Shown here: positions 48,901 to 58,690 of the stretch, piece by piece
How the letters are laid out: every line of letters begins with the position of its first letter
Position numbering within the stretch: the first letter of the stretch is position 1
Source: Saxidomus purpurata
Taxonomy: Eukaryota; Mollusca; Bivalvia; Venerida; Veneridae
Direction: 5' to 3'
Length of the DNA stretch: 64,000 nucleotides
Assembly: GCA_022818135.1 (NCBI GenBank)
Contig: JAFMSR010000018.1
Coordinates: 3,081,077-3,145,076, forward strand
Translations under genes and position numbers: made by a program
The notes under the pieces: generated by a model
Database searches by the model: none
Seen by the model: only the letters and a program-made list of their open reading frames with translations
What the model was told of the DNA's origin: nothing

Positions 48901-51750
48901 TCAGCAATGTACTAAAGTAGTTACAATGTACATCTTAGGTCAAGAGAGGAAGAAAAATAGATAGGTTCCCAGTAACACGCTGACAAAAAATGAAAACTAC
49001 AATGTATTTACTTTGAATTTGATACAAAGCTATCTTTATATCCAAAAATATAAAGGATAACCAGTTTCTTTAATCCTAATCTTTTATGTATTGGAAAGAA
49101 TCCAATACACATGATACTGTACATGCCTAACAAAAATAAATGCAGGGTTGGTCAACTCGGGACCTAGATTTGCTATGTTACTGAAACTGCAATATTTCCT
49201 TTTAGTTGGTCTCTTTCTTTTCTCTTGTTTCAACAATTATTTACTTGCATTAACAACAGTATTTCAGTTGCACACAAGCTGACAATCTTTTAAGCATAGT
49301 TCCAGGGAAGGACCTGTATAAACTTATACTAGATCTCTATCCTCATCAAGAATCTGCAAGCATTCTCACATAATGAGACATGATTGGTAGCAGGGCTCTA
49401 ACCCTCAGGACACAACACTGATTTCAAGGCAGCCACTTTAACCACTTGACAACAGATGTGATCTGTGGGTTCTCATCTAACCTTGAATCAAGGACGTTAC
49501 ACAATGTCACTCCATTAAAAAGAACTTGTGCTCAGTCTTGGTTTTCCCCAGATGCCGGCTTTAGATTGACATAGAGCTCTTTCAGCTATCACCCTGATCA
49601 TGATTATTGTTTACATTAATTCACATACATTACTTTTCGAAAAAGAATTTTCTATCTAGGATGCAAAATTCATATTAAATTTCTTACAAATTAACTCTTT
49701 TGAGATAAAAAAATCAATAATAATTTTATACAACTGTAAGTAAGTTACTTACCTTGTAGGGATCAATCACTTTTATATATAGCACACCATCTATTCTCAA
49801 TGCGACATTATCTATTTAAAAGAAGGAATGTGTGTTTAATATGCAGCCCTTAGACTAGCAGATGCTTCAATAAAAGGGTAAAAATGTTCTGCATGAAACA
49901 GATTCCATGCTTTTTTAATTAATATACATGGTAATGTCACCATTAGTGTTAGACTGATAGAGTGGTTGTTGCACTCACTTCCCACTAACAAGGCCTAAGT
50001 TCCGTTCCCTTCACAGGCATAGATGGTCTCATATGAGAGATAGTAGGTGGACAACAGATTGCATATGTATTATTTTTTGGTTGTCCAGTTTTCTGCCATT
50101 TAAAGACCACTACATGCAAAATCTGTTTCATTTAAAAAATCTTGCATATAAGCCTGTTATAAATGCTTGCTGTTATCTGTATGCCTTGAGCCAAGTTGAG
50201 GACTATGCAAGAGCATGTTTAAGCAACTGGTATAAAAAATTCACATTTCCACTAGATTTAAAGTCTTAAAACCTGGTAGACACTGGCAAACAGTTGCTAG
50301 GCAACATTTGTTAACAAACACCACATACCTGAGGTAATAGCATGCTGTTCTGGGACCTCTATTGCCATTTCCTTAAGAACTTGAACATATTTAATGGAGT
50401 CTATAACTGGGATGAGAAAATTCAAACCCTGAAAATTTATGGAAAGAGTAGGAAATACAAATTCTGTTGTTTTTTTTCACGTGGGTATATTATAAGATGA
50501 TCTCTCAGCTAGGTTTCTCAATCCGTAACATATTGCACATTTCGTCAGCTAGAAAATGTTAACATCAGCACAAACAAGGACACAAACTACATGTACATGT
50601 ATTAACTAAAAAAAAACAGTTACTTGTAACCAATGAAAATCAAAAGCAAAATTTTCCTTTAATATCTTTTTAAGCTCTGTGAAACTAAAACTAGATGCCC
50701 ACTTGCAACATGTCGAGCCCCACATATGTCAAAAGGGCTAACTCCTTACCAAGTAGAGATGGGTCAAAATAAACCTAAATATGTAACATGCATGTTGTAC
50801 CACAGGAAAGTGGTCTCGATTTTTCTCTATGGCCAGTAATAAAAAAGTTACAATATAAGCTATTTATAGTAACAACAAAGGGAAGTAATTCTAAAAACAA
50901 GGGTAACCCATGGTGGTGAACATTTGTACAAAGTAACATCAAAATCCCTCCATGCATGAAGAAGAAATGCTCCAGACAAAGATATTCTTGACTTTGAACT
51001 TTAACCTCTAAGTGTGACCTTGACCTTAAACCTAGGGACCTGGTTCTTGCGCATGACACTCCGTCTCATGATGGTGAACATTTGTGCCAAGTTAAAATAA
51101 AATCCCTCCATGCATGAAAAAGATATGCTCCGGACAAAGTCATTCTTGAATTTTACCTTTAACCTCCAAGTGTGACCTTGACCTTAGACCTAGGGACCTG
51201 GTTCTTGCGCATGACACTCCGTCTCATGATGGTGAACATTTGTGCCAAGTAACATCAAAATCCCTCCATGCATGAAAAAGATATGGTCCGGACAAAATCG
51301 GACGGACACACGCACGGACGCACCCACATACACCGAACAGCCAAAAGTGACAACTATATCGAGCTCACCACAAGCAGGCTCGACAAAAATCACTATGACT
51401 GAGCTTTAACTGTATTTCTGTGATCATCCTTTTATCAAAGTTACATTGTAGAAAAAGTATTGATGGTGTATAACAAAATCCTATCACATGGTAAATGCAT
51501 ACACCAGTAACTAAGAGCTTTAGGGTCAATAGTTGTAAAACTGACAAACTATTATAGCTAAAATAAAAATATGCAGTCAAATGTATTTTACCGGATTTAA
51601 AGTTAAATGATATTTTCCAAATCTTTCCACAACCCAAGCCTCCTGCTGTGGAACAAAAAGTATAACTGTGTTATATGGTCTGTCTCTATACACTGCAGCT
51701 GTTGAATGGATGAGACGTTGCTGCTGTCGACAGAACACTGGAAGAATATC
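42962..51750 (-). CDS. STOML2: Stomatin-like protein 2, mitochondrial (10 of about 11 exons)
   Basis: SPFH/band-7 scaffold protein. Family members sit at the mitochondrial inner membrane, bind cardiolipin and prohibitins, and organise proteases and respiratory complexes. Exons: 51,750-51,592; 50,428-50,329; 49,811-49,753; 48,874-48,742; 48,135-48,079; 47,053-46,961; 46,516-46,418; 46,104-46,025; 45,425-45,297; 43,153-42,962 (stop TGA). All introns are GT-AG and joined phases keep frame for 366 residues. Numbered from exon 51,750: Arg-rich presequence remainder 1-27; VPQQEAWVVER 33-43; SPFH core about 28-190 with YGVEDPEFAITQLAQTTMRS 109-128; AMQMQVEADRKKRAAILESE 181-200; Ala/Glu-rich coiled coil about 200-260; AEQYVAAFGNLAKKGNTVLL about 271-290; Asp/Thr-rich tail to 366. 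Human SLP-2 is about 356 residues. KNIELPNKIQEA replaces the usual KDIxxPxxVxEx. The initiator exon is not found. Confidence 0.95.
43640..43803 (+). repeat. Dispersed repeat, left half, split by an insertion
   Basis: Contains ATCTTCACTGTTCGCTATTC and GAGCACCCCTTT, also seen near 19,635-19,680 and 36,705-36,780. The right half (GGACAAGTCCATTCCAGA... GGTTAA) resumes at 44,784-44,830, beyond the 0.98-kb element. Confidence 0.65.
43804..44782. mobile_element. Non-autonomous element with five ~160-173-bp tandem units, in STOML2 intron 10
   Basis: Ends are AAGAGCTGTCAGAAGGACAG with CGCTCGACTTTT on the left and GAAAAGTCGAGCTAAAA on the right, giving a short inverted AGTCGAGC. Five internal units share AGAGTTA(C/T) followed by CTCTTG and then TCAAAGCAATA. 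The AGAGTTA or variant words start at 43,933, 44,096, 44,262, 44,421 and 44,594. GACGCCAACGCCGACGCCGG precedes the right end. There is no coding capacity. It lies inside the dispersed repeat described above. Confidence 0.8.
44985..45165 (-). repeat. Dispersed repeat, opposite orientation
   Basis: Minus-strand match to the family at 43,640: GTGCACCCCTTTGAAAATGA and CCAAATTGAAAGATAGATTA, then CATTTAAATGGGATAAG. In STOML2 intron 10. Confidence 0.5.
48565..48660 (-). mobile_element. tRNA-derived SINE head in STOML2 intron 5
   Basis: Minus strand: A-box-like GCCGCAGTGGTAGCAC, then B-box-like GTGTTCGATCCC about 35 bp later, the usual tRNA spacing. The cloverleaf is incomplete and no anticodon stem is convincing, so it is a SINE head or tRNA pseudogene rather than a tRNA gene. 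Confidence 0.6.
49388..49465 (-). mobile_element. tRNA-derived SINE head in STOML2 intron 4
   Basis: Minus strand: TTGTCAAGTGGTTAAAGTGG (A-box region), then GAGGGTTAGAGCCCTG (B-box-like). Decayed. Confidence 0.5.
49950..50045 (+). mobile_element. tRNA-derived SINE head in STOML2 intron 3
   Basis: Plus strand: TGATAGAGTGGTTGTTGCAC (A-box region), then AAGTTCCGTTCCC (B-box-like). Different from the heads in introns 4 and 5, so three separate insertions. Confidence 0.5.
50688..51392. mobile_element. Non-autonomous element with 158-bp tandem units in STOML2 intron 2
   Basis: Ends carry ATGTCGAGCCCC (left, about 50,709) and CAGGCTCGACAAA (right, about 51,375), an inverted TGTCGAGCC. TGGTGGTGAACATTTGT or TGATGGTGAACATTTGT starts at 50,911, 51,069 and 51,227, a period of exactly 158 bp. 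GACGGACACACGCACGGACG lies before the right end. Minus-strand frames of 67-94 codons across the units are by-products of the repeat. It is one of five elements here with the same plan. Confidence 0.8.
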
Positions 51751-52640
51751 CTGGAAATAAAAACAAACCAGTGTCAAACCTAGCCATATTGAAATTCATG
51801 TTATTCCAAAGTTTTCAATGGTGTACTGAAATGTTACAATACATTTAATCCTGACTTACTATTACCGTAACTTAACTTTGATACTCATTCCAATTTCATT
51901 GTTTCATTGTACTATATTATCCGTCTTCAAAAAATAAAATAAAGTTATCCCTTAACTGTCAAGCAAACACAGCATTCACTGTAAGTCGTATGAGAGTCAG
52001 AGTTATTACAATGCAGGTTTAAACACAATTTTGTCACAAGTATGATATAAACACACCAATGCTGATCCACAAAGTTTTAAACATAAATATATTTATATAT
52101 ATGAATATCCTGCATAAATTTAAAGCTTTGAATAAAATTTTGATAGAGCTTATTCTTGTTTTCGTTCATTCAGGTAATGATGAAATTGTTTAATTATATT
52201 CTTGGTTAAGCAAATCTTGGTACTGATAAATTATTTATATTCGGGAAAGTTGACTCCTCAGCTTTCATTGCTGGTCTCTATGCAACTTTAATTTCAAAAT
52301 GCACAAAATCAAAAAACAAGTGACAGGAAATTGTCACAAAACCAGGTTTTCATTTTCCAGTCTGCTGGCCGAGCGCAAATGTGTTTTAAAGTCAGTAGAA
52401 TACTTGATCCAACAAAAAGAAATAGGAGGGAATTGATGAATAGTTGTGTGAGAGTTTGGTTTAATTTTGAAAATGAGGAGGAATTGGGAGCGTTTTCTAT
52501 TGAAAAAGGGCCTTCGAAAAAACTGCTCTGTGGGGGTTTGAACCGTAGGTCTATAGAAATTTGTATTACGTAAAGAATATCCAAGTTCAGGCTGGTTATC
52601 TATTCAAAATAGCAGTAATACAGAGTTTCTCCCTTTTATA
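51751..52640. other. STOML2 intron 1, start exon not found
   Basis: The acceptor TTATTTCCAG immediately precedes position 51,750 on the minus strand. The missing exon should be short (roughly 10-25 codons), end in phase 0, and carry the start and the first part of an Arg-rich presequence. No minus-strand ATG with a good donor in phase 0 stands out between here and about 57 kb. The overlapping 80-91-codon frames at 52,309-52,584 run on both strands and are not recognisable. Confidence 0.4.
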
Positions 52641-53260
52641 CGATTCTCCTTTTTATTTCTTAAAAAGGAGAAATTGTAAGAGGGACGGAGGACGACAGGG
52701 GCAGACATTATTATTAAATTTTTAGTTCACTTTAGTTCTGTGAAAGTTTGGTTGAAATCCCTTGAGAAATGTAGGGTTGAAGAAGGTTTTTTTATATTAC
52801 ATTATGAAAAAAAAGGCCATAATTTGTCAAAAATGTCAAATACAAACCCACAGCCCCAGGGATTGGGAAAATGAGTTTGGTAACCTTGAAGGAGAAGGGT
52901 CTCAAAAATGACCAAATCACAAAACCCGGAATATATGCGCCAGGGCACTTCATGACAATACTTCTGTGAAAGTTTGGTTGAAATCCGTTGAGAAATGTAG
53001 GAGGAGTTGCGCACAGAAGAATTACATGTGAAAAAAAACAAAGGGCCATAACTCTGTCAAAAATGACCAAATCACAAAACCCCGACAATATGCACCAGGG
53101 CACTTCATGACAATACTTCTGTGAAAGTTTGGTTGAAATCCGTTGAGAAATGTAGGAGGAGTTGCGCACAGAAGAAATTGTTTACGCCCCCACCCGCCCG
53201 CCTGCCGACATACCCCAATCTAATAACCAGGATTTTTCCTTCGGAAAACCTGGTTAATAA
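52640..53260. mobile_element. Repeat element with GAAAGTTTGGTTG units and a terminal hairpin
   Basis: TGAAAGTTTGGTTGAAATCC occurs at about 52,741, 52,967 and 53,122 (spacings 226 and 155 bp). Shared stretches include CCAGGGCACTTCATGACAAT and GTAGGAGGAGTTGCGCACAG. After a CCCCCACCCGCCCGCCTGCC run comes a hairpin at 53,224-53,256: TAACCAGGATTTTTCC against GGAAAACCTGGTTA. Minus-strand frames of 79-125 codons here repeat the same peptide and are repeat by-products. Confidence 0.75.
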
Positions 53261-53514
53261 AAGAAGACAATTGCGTATTTGTGTATTTCGTCAGATTTTT
53301 TTCTTTCTGGTTGATTTTTACATTTTATGCCCTTAAAGTGAAAAGTAAACAAATGGCATTCACATGAAACTAACTGATTACTATTTATATGGGCGGAAGC
53401 TCGAAGGGCGCAAAAGTAAACGTATCTACGAGTATTTAAATGAATACTGAAAGCAATAAAATAAGTGATTTGTCATATACCCATGGAACATGCAAAATTT
53501 GAAAGATTCCTGAA

Positions 53515-53660
53515 CAAAAAAAAAAAAAACTTAAAAACCCCAAAAACAAAAAAAACCCCCCCAAAATTTTTTAAAAAAAAAAAAGTAAAAGAATGTGACG
53601 TTACTAAACCCATCCATTTTTTTTAAAAAACACCCCCCTTTTTTGAATGCAGGTTTTTTG
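53515..53660. other. Low-complexity A/C homopolymer tract, possibly a sequence artefact
   Basis: Alternating runs of A, C and T (for example AAAAAAAACCCCCCCAAAA followed by TTTTTTAAAAAAAAAAAA), then ACACCCCCCTTTTTTGAATG. Ordinary sequence lies on both sides. Such blocky homopolymers are unlike the rest of the window and could be consensus error. Confidence 0.6.
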
Positions 53661-53772
53661 AGAAGAATCATATTTACACCATTCCAGATTTGACGTGACT
53701 CCATAAAAAGCACAGTTTCTTTTCGCAATCCACTATGGATATTCGGTACCAATAATTCTCATTTATAACCTG

Positions 53773-53880
53773 AACCGTTTTTGGGTCCCCTGAAAATTTG
53801 TACCATTTCTAAAAATGAAATTCCTGTTATTCTTTCGCCCGATATATACCTAAGGTATTGCCAATTTTCATATATTTATG
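53773..53880 (+). repeat. Direct repeat, first copy
   Basis: CCTGAAAATTTGTACCATTT and the following ~60 bp recur at 55,108-55,190. The flanks also share GAAGGGCGC words (53,403; 54,927), so a longer diverged repeat of about 0.5 kb may occur twice. Confidence 0.7.
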
Positions 53881-55085
53881 TAAGTAACACAATTTTTAAC
53901 TTGCAAAATGAGGAAGTCAATTTGCATTTTCTTTGCATATCTTTATTATAATACACACTGTATGATGCTTTTGTAAACTGTATGTCTTATGACATAAAAC
54001 ATAGTCATAACAGCATGAAACAATTTTATCATGCATCTTGTAATAAACTTCACAATACGAGAGTTGACAGTTTCTGGTATTGCCTAAAAACTGTTGTAAG
54101 AATGTGACAAATTTATCCATACTTCGTACACATTCATGCATGTACATTTGACCTTGCTTATAAATATAAACCAAGACTTGAAGTGGACGCGCTAACCAAT
54201 AGTATTCACTTGTTATAAATACGTATCTAATTATAAGCACAGGAAAATCGGAGCGAGAGACCAAAAAGATTTTTATGGTAAACGCCCTCAGTTACTGCAG
54301 CGGGCACTTGTCATGCATGCGCAGAAGATGAAAAATGCGTAACCTTCCGAGATACAGACTTATAAGGAAAACTTTAACTAAATGATCGGAAAAAAACTCA
54401 CTCGCAAATAAATGCAAGTTTTAAAAGTAATTTTTCCTAGCTGTATTGAATTTTAACTCGCGTTTAGCGAGCATGGGAGCTTACATTCAAACCCTGTATT
54501 AGCATTAATCCTCAGTTACACTGAATACTGGTATCGACTTTCTTACCAGAATCTACCAATCAATTTTCTATTACCGGAACTACTAAATACAGTTGTTCTA
54601 TTTACTTAATTGTATAACATATATATACATATGATATAATTTATGATATTTGACTCATGAAGTCCCAGTTTCCCTTTAATATAGAATGCTTAATTTACTT
54701 TATTAACATTTCTTTCATATTTTTGTCGCTTCTTAACTAGACAGCGACAAGGAGATTCTTATTTTTTGCAATAAGAAAAAAATACTGCGCTACATGTATA
54801 GCATGTACTTTCGATTAAGTTACGTTACGAATGTATTTCGTACAAACATTGGTCATTTTCGGCGGTAAGAGATTTGTCTTGGTAATATATAAATTAAGAG
54901 CTAACATATATTACGGGCGAAAGAGCGAAGGGCGCGAAGCCCATATATGGCCCAAAATGTGCACCACTGCGCAACCCTATCCATTTGTGACCTCTTCATA
55001 GCCTTTGGTAACTTTTGGTTACTCTTGGTAACTTTTGGTAACCATCAGTCAAAAATATTTTTAACACAATAATTTTCGTAACTTC
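53881..55085. other. Non-genic sequence
   Basis: Holds a 115-codon minus-strand frame (54,264-53,917) with no recognisable features, and a short TAACTTTTGGT tandem motif at about 55,008-55,043. No exon is supported. Confidence 0.4.
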
Positions 55086-55190
55086 AAACGTTTTTGCGAC
55101 CCCTGGGCCCTGAAAATTTGTACCATTTTTAAAAATAGATTACTGTTATGCTTTCCCCCAATATAGGTTTTGCCTATTTTCACATTAAGA
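55086..55190 (+). repeat. Direct repeat, second copy
   Basis: Partner of 53,773-53,880: CCCTGAAAATTTGTACCATT, then TTACTGTTATGCTTTC in place of TTCCTGTTATTCTTTC. Confidence 0.7.
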
Positions 55191-55365
55191 GCTAAAACTT
55201 ATTTTGTATCCAAAGTGCTCCAAGAACAATATGTATGGTTAATATAAACATTCTCCCATTGTTAGAGTTCAAGGTTGACGCAAATGAGGCGAGTCAGTCA
55301 TCTTGAGCCTCTTTAAATGTCTTTATATACATGTACCATGTTACATGAATGTGTAATTAATTTTA

Positions 55366-55971
55366 TGCCCTGTTCCTACGATTTCGTGGCTCTTAACTTC
55401 TAAAATTGCGCATGCGCATTGCGTTTTTATGCAATCAAAAAATGTTTTCGGTAAGAATGTAAAATGAAAACAACTTCAGTTCTGAAACAACTAAAATGAA
55501 CAATAAACACTGTTATTTTTTAAATGAGTTACCTTTTACATTGTGACCTTCACCATCATAATCACGTGGATGCTTTCCTATCGATTTCGTGGCTTGGATT
55601 GATAAGTCTATAAATAGCACACTGGGTTTCCAGCGAATGAAAAAATTGTTTGCTGGGATTTAAGCGATATTTGAGTGACGTAACAAGATGGACGCATAAT
55701 AAGTTTTCTCTCCAAAAAAGTCGGCAAATGTTGAAAATATATTCTAAAAGCATAGACAATTTTCATTTACGTGGAACAAAGAGTGATCTTTCAACATTGA
55801 ATAAGGTTTTATTACAAAATAAGGTTTTACCTGTTTTTTTCGAATTTTTTCCGCTTAAACTTTGTTTGTATACTTTCGGAAAACTTGCACTGACTTCGGA
55901 TTCGGTACGAGCGTCATTTCTATAGCCACGAAATCGATAGGAGACACGAATTCGATAGGAATAAGGCATAC
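55366..55971. mobile_element. Inverted-repeat element with an 11-bp flanking direct repeat
   Basis: AATTAATTTTA lies immediately outside both ends (55,355-55,365 and 55,972-55,982). The left end is TGCCCTGTTCCTACGATTTC; the right end read on the minus strand is GTATGCCTTATTCCTATCGA, then ATTCGTG. A second inverted pair lies inside: CCTATCGATTTCGTGGC (about 55,576) and GCCACGAAATCGATAGG (about 55,925). The 606-bp interior has overlapping 65-91-codon frames, none recognisable. Confidence 0.75.
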
Positions 55972-55982
55972 AATTAATTTTA

Positions 55983-56395
55983 AGAGTGATTTCCTGAACT
56001 AACTTAACTCTCTTTCCTGATTTTCAGAAACACTTTCTTTGAATCACAATTTTGATTCATTACAAATCATTCATAACATCTAAGTGTACGTTACTGAGTT
56101 TTCTGCATTTAAACATACTAGCAATTTATTTTGATAACTGCAAACACGATTTGCAATACTGCGTAAAATTACATAAGAAAGTCATTACCCCACCCACTAT
56201 ACTGTAAATGCCGGCGCGCATAACTACCAAGAAATACACAATTTATTCATGAAAACCTCTTCTAAAATGTCACCTTATACTTCAGCAATTGCGATGGTTT
56301 CAACGACCGTAGCATATTGATCGCTTTAACCTTAAAAATCAAATAAATGTGTCTCGGTACTCGTCTCCCTGCTGCAGCCGGTGTTTAGATATTTT
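55983..56395. other. Non-genic sequence
   Basis: Nothing recognised between the inverted-repeat element and the hexanucleotide repeat. Confidence 0.35.
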
Positions 56396-56499
56396 TTCTA
56401 ATAGTGTGAAAATTATACTCCTGTGACGAAAAGATGTTTAAATTAAACGAAAAGGAAATTCTTTTAGCTGCACTTTTACAAGTAGGCCTACGCCTACGT

Positions 56500-56760
56500 A
56501 TCTGTTTCTGTATCTTTATCTGTATCTGATTCTGTGTCTGTGTCTGTGTCTGTGTCCGTGACTGTGTCTGCGTCTGCGTCTGCGTCTGCATCTGTGTCTT
56601 CATCTGTATTTCTATCTGCATCTGCGTCTGCGTCTGCGTCTGCGACTGCGTCTGCGTCTGGGTCTGGGTCTGGGTCTGGGTCTGGGTCTGGGCCTGCGCC
56701 TGCGCCTGGGCCTGGGCCTGGGCCTGTGCCTGTGCCTGTGTCTGTACCTGTGCCTGTGCC
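56500..56760 (+). repeat. Hexanucleotide microsatellite with ordered variant blocks
   Basis: About 43 six-base units. Variants are blocked in order: TCTGTA/TCTGTG, then TCTGCG, TCTGGG, CCTGCG/CCTGGG, CCTGTG. Because the unit is six bases, several frames on both strands stay open and give SVSVSASA, AQAQTQTQ or DTDADPDP translations; these are not proteins. Confidence 0.95.
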
Positions 56761-56948
56761 ATGAATGTTTATTGACTTTAATAGAAGCGCGGACATATGC
56801 CTGTTTAAAATAGTTTTTTTAGTTCATATTCAGTTAAAGCGTTCGTAATCAGCGAGTGTTACTACAGAATTTGACGCAGTTTATTTTGTATCAGAGAAGG
56901 GTATGGCCGGCACCAACCCCTGTATTATCTTGTAGGGAAAAGTTAGCC

Positions 56949-57680
56949 TCAGTTCCTTTTTTTCTGACTTGTAATGTTTGAAGATCTAAATTTATACAAC
57001 AAACAGTCACCTGCAAAAAGTGGTACTTGCGAGGTCACCATCCCAGGAAGGTCGTTTATGTGGCATAAGAATAGTATAGGCCCAAGGTATGTACCTTGAG
57101 GAACCCCAGAGTTCACTGTAATTTCTGCTAGAGATTCTGCGTCAACAACAGCCCTCATGCGACGGGTACACGGGCATTAGCTGATCCAAATATGTAACTG
57201 GTCCCGGATACCGTAGTTTTCCAATTTCCGAGTAATTTACTACGTGGCACGGTCTCAAACGCCTTTGTAAAATCCAATGTACTGATGTCAGTTTGCATGT
57301 TTCGATCAAAGGTTTTACACAAGTCAGCAATGGTCACAGCTAAATGAGTCTCACATGAATAACTGAAGCGGACACTATGATTTACGTTGGTGAGCACCTG
57401 GTGTTTTCAAAGTGTTTTAATAAGTTACTACAAACTATACGTTCAAGCATCTTAGATAGGACTGATGTTAGTGAAACCGACCTTTAATTTTCAGCAAGAT
57501 GTCTATCACCCTTTTTGAAGATTGGAGAAACGTTAGCATTGGTCCAGTCTGACGGTAACTTACCTGAATCAAGTGATTTCTGAAAAATTTGGGTGACATT
57601 TGGTGCCAGTTCTGTAGCACATTAAGTTAATTAAACAACCTATTTGGAATATTGTCTGGGCATACAGCCTTAGAAATGTT
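56949..57680 (-). mobile_element. Decayed LINE reverse transcriptase fragment, minus strand
   Basis: Minus-strand frames contain CETHLAVTIADLCKTFDRNM and LDFTKAFETVPRSKLL (57,397-57,155), then [28 protein letters not shown] and LFAGDCLLY (57,158-56,949). These are the RT palm motifs; the catalytic FADD box reads FAGD, losing one aspartate. Upstream to 57,680 further pieces (CPDNIPNRLFN) are in broken frame. It differs clearly from the LINE at 850-2,615 and is a different lineage. Confidence 0.88.
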
Positions 57681-57711
57681 AGTTAGTTAACTTACACTAC
57701 GTCTCGTTTAT

Positions 57712-57737
57712 CTACGCCCTGAATACGTCGGGCGTAG
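57712..57737. repeat. Short perfect hairpin
   Basis: CTACGCCC and GGGCGTAG separated by 10 bp, at the left edge of the palindrome cluster. Confidence 0.8.
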
Positions 57738-57850
57738 GCTTATGACCGCTTTATGCACTCGGACATAAGTGTCATCTGTACATCTTCGTAACCCTGGTAA
57801 AAATCTTTGAAACCATTCATATATTATAGGAATAACTGTTTTGTAATTTT

Positions 57851-57970
57851 GATATTTGCGACTGTATATACGGTTTTAAAGGACGCAAATATTTTTAACG
57901 GCGGCGGCGTTAGCCAGAGCTATTAAAACTGTTTGCGACCATTAAAACCGTATATACAGTCGCAAATGTC
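57851..57970. repeat. Inverted repeat with 28-bp arms
   Basis: ATTTGCGACTGTATATACGG, continuing TTTTA, pairs with TAAAACCGTATATACAGTCG, continuing CAAATG, across about 60 bp of loop that includes GGCGGCGGCGTTAGCC. Confidence 0.9.
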
Positions 57971-58007
57971 AAGATCACTAAGCAGTTAACCCTTTTCTAA
58001 CGCACAT

Positions 58008-58690
58008 TCTAACACAAGCGGCTGCATTTCCTATATAAACATATAGGGAAAAGCCTGTATTTTATTTTACGATAAAATATAGCACGTTTTACCAAGGACG
58101 ACGTGCCGTAAATGACGTAACGACGTGACGTATGTAAACAAGCGCGTCCAATCGTTTTTCGCGTTTTAAGGTTACCATGATGTACTACTACGCGTTAAAT
58201 AAAGTTCGGGGTAAAATTCAAAGAAAATAACGTATTAGAATCGAAATAATAAATTGTTCCCTATATTTTATCGTTGAATAAAATACAGTCAGTCGTTTGA
58301 ATGCGAAAAATTAAATCACTCGTGCTACGCACTCGTGATTTAATTACTACGCATTCACACTCCTGACTATATTTTATTCAACGATAAAAAACAGGGAGAC
58401 ATTTATTATTTCTTAATTCTAACACAAGCGGCTGTTTTTCGTATATAAACATATAGGGAAAAACCTGTATTTTATTTTACGATAAAATATATAAAGTAAA
58501 ATACAGGGAGGCATTTATTATTTCTTAATTCTAACACAAGCGGCTGCTTTTCCTATATAAACATATAGGGAAAAGCCTGTATTTTATTTTACGATAAAAT
58601 ACAGCACGTTTTTCCAAGGACGACGTGCCGTAAATGACGTAACGACGTGACGTATGTAAACAAGCGCGTCTAATCGTATTTCGCGTTTTA
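58008..58690 (+). repeat. Direct repeats of a ~160-bp module with a short palindrome
   Basis: CTAACACAAGCGGCTGC... begins at about 58,008 and 58,531 as near-full copies (each running on to CGACGTGCCGTAAATGACGT and CAAGCGCGTC) and at about 58,418 as a truncated copy. Each carries CCTATATAAACATATAGG or a variant. Copies differ by few substitutions, so amplification looks recent. Confidence 0.9.
58245..58411. repeat. Palindrome with CTCGTGCTACGCACTCG apex, copy 1
   Basis: Stem CTATATTTTATCGTTGAATA pairs with TATTCAACGATAAAA. Further in, GAATGCG and CGCATTC, and at the apex AATCACTCGTG and CACTCGTGATT around CTACG. About 165 bp overall. Confidence 0.92.

Noticed and set aside
50775..51393. Minus-strand frames of 67-94 codons sharing an FFMHGGILMLL segment
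   Set aside because: They lie in the 158-bp tandem units inside STOML2 intron 2 and repeat with them.
52792..53169. 125-codon minus-strand frame with an internally repeated peptide
   Set aside because: The peptide repetition follows the DNA tandem units of a mobile element; there is no gene context.
54264..54480. STOML2 first exon near 54.3-54.5 kb (minus-strand ATG codons at about 54,474 and 54,314)
   Set aside because: Neither reading reaches a GT donor in phase 0 before a stop, so the initiator exon remains unassigned.
56385..56796. Long frames on both strands of the hexanucleotide repeat (Ala-Gln, Asp-Thr and Ser-Val rich)
   Set aside because: A six-base repeat without stops stays open in several frames; these translations are by-products.
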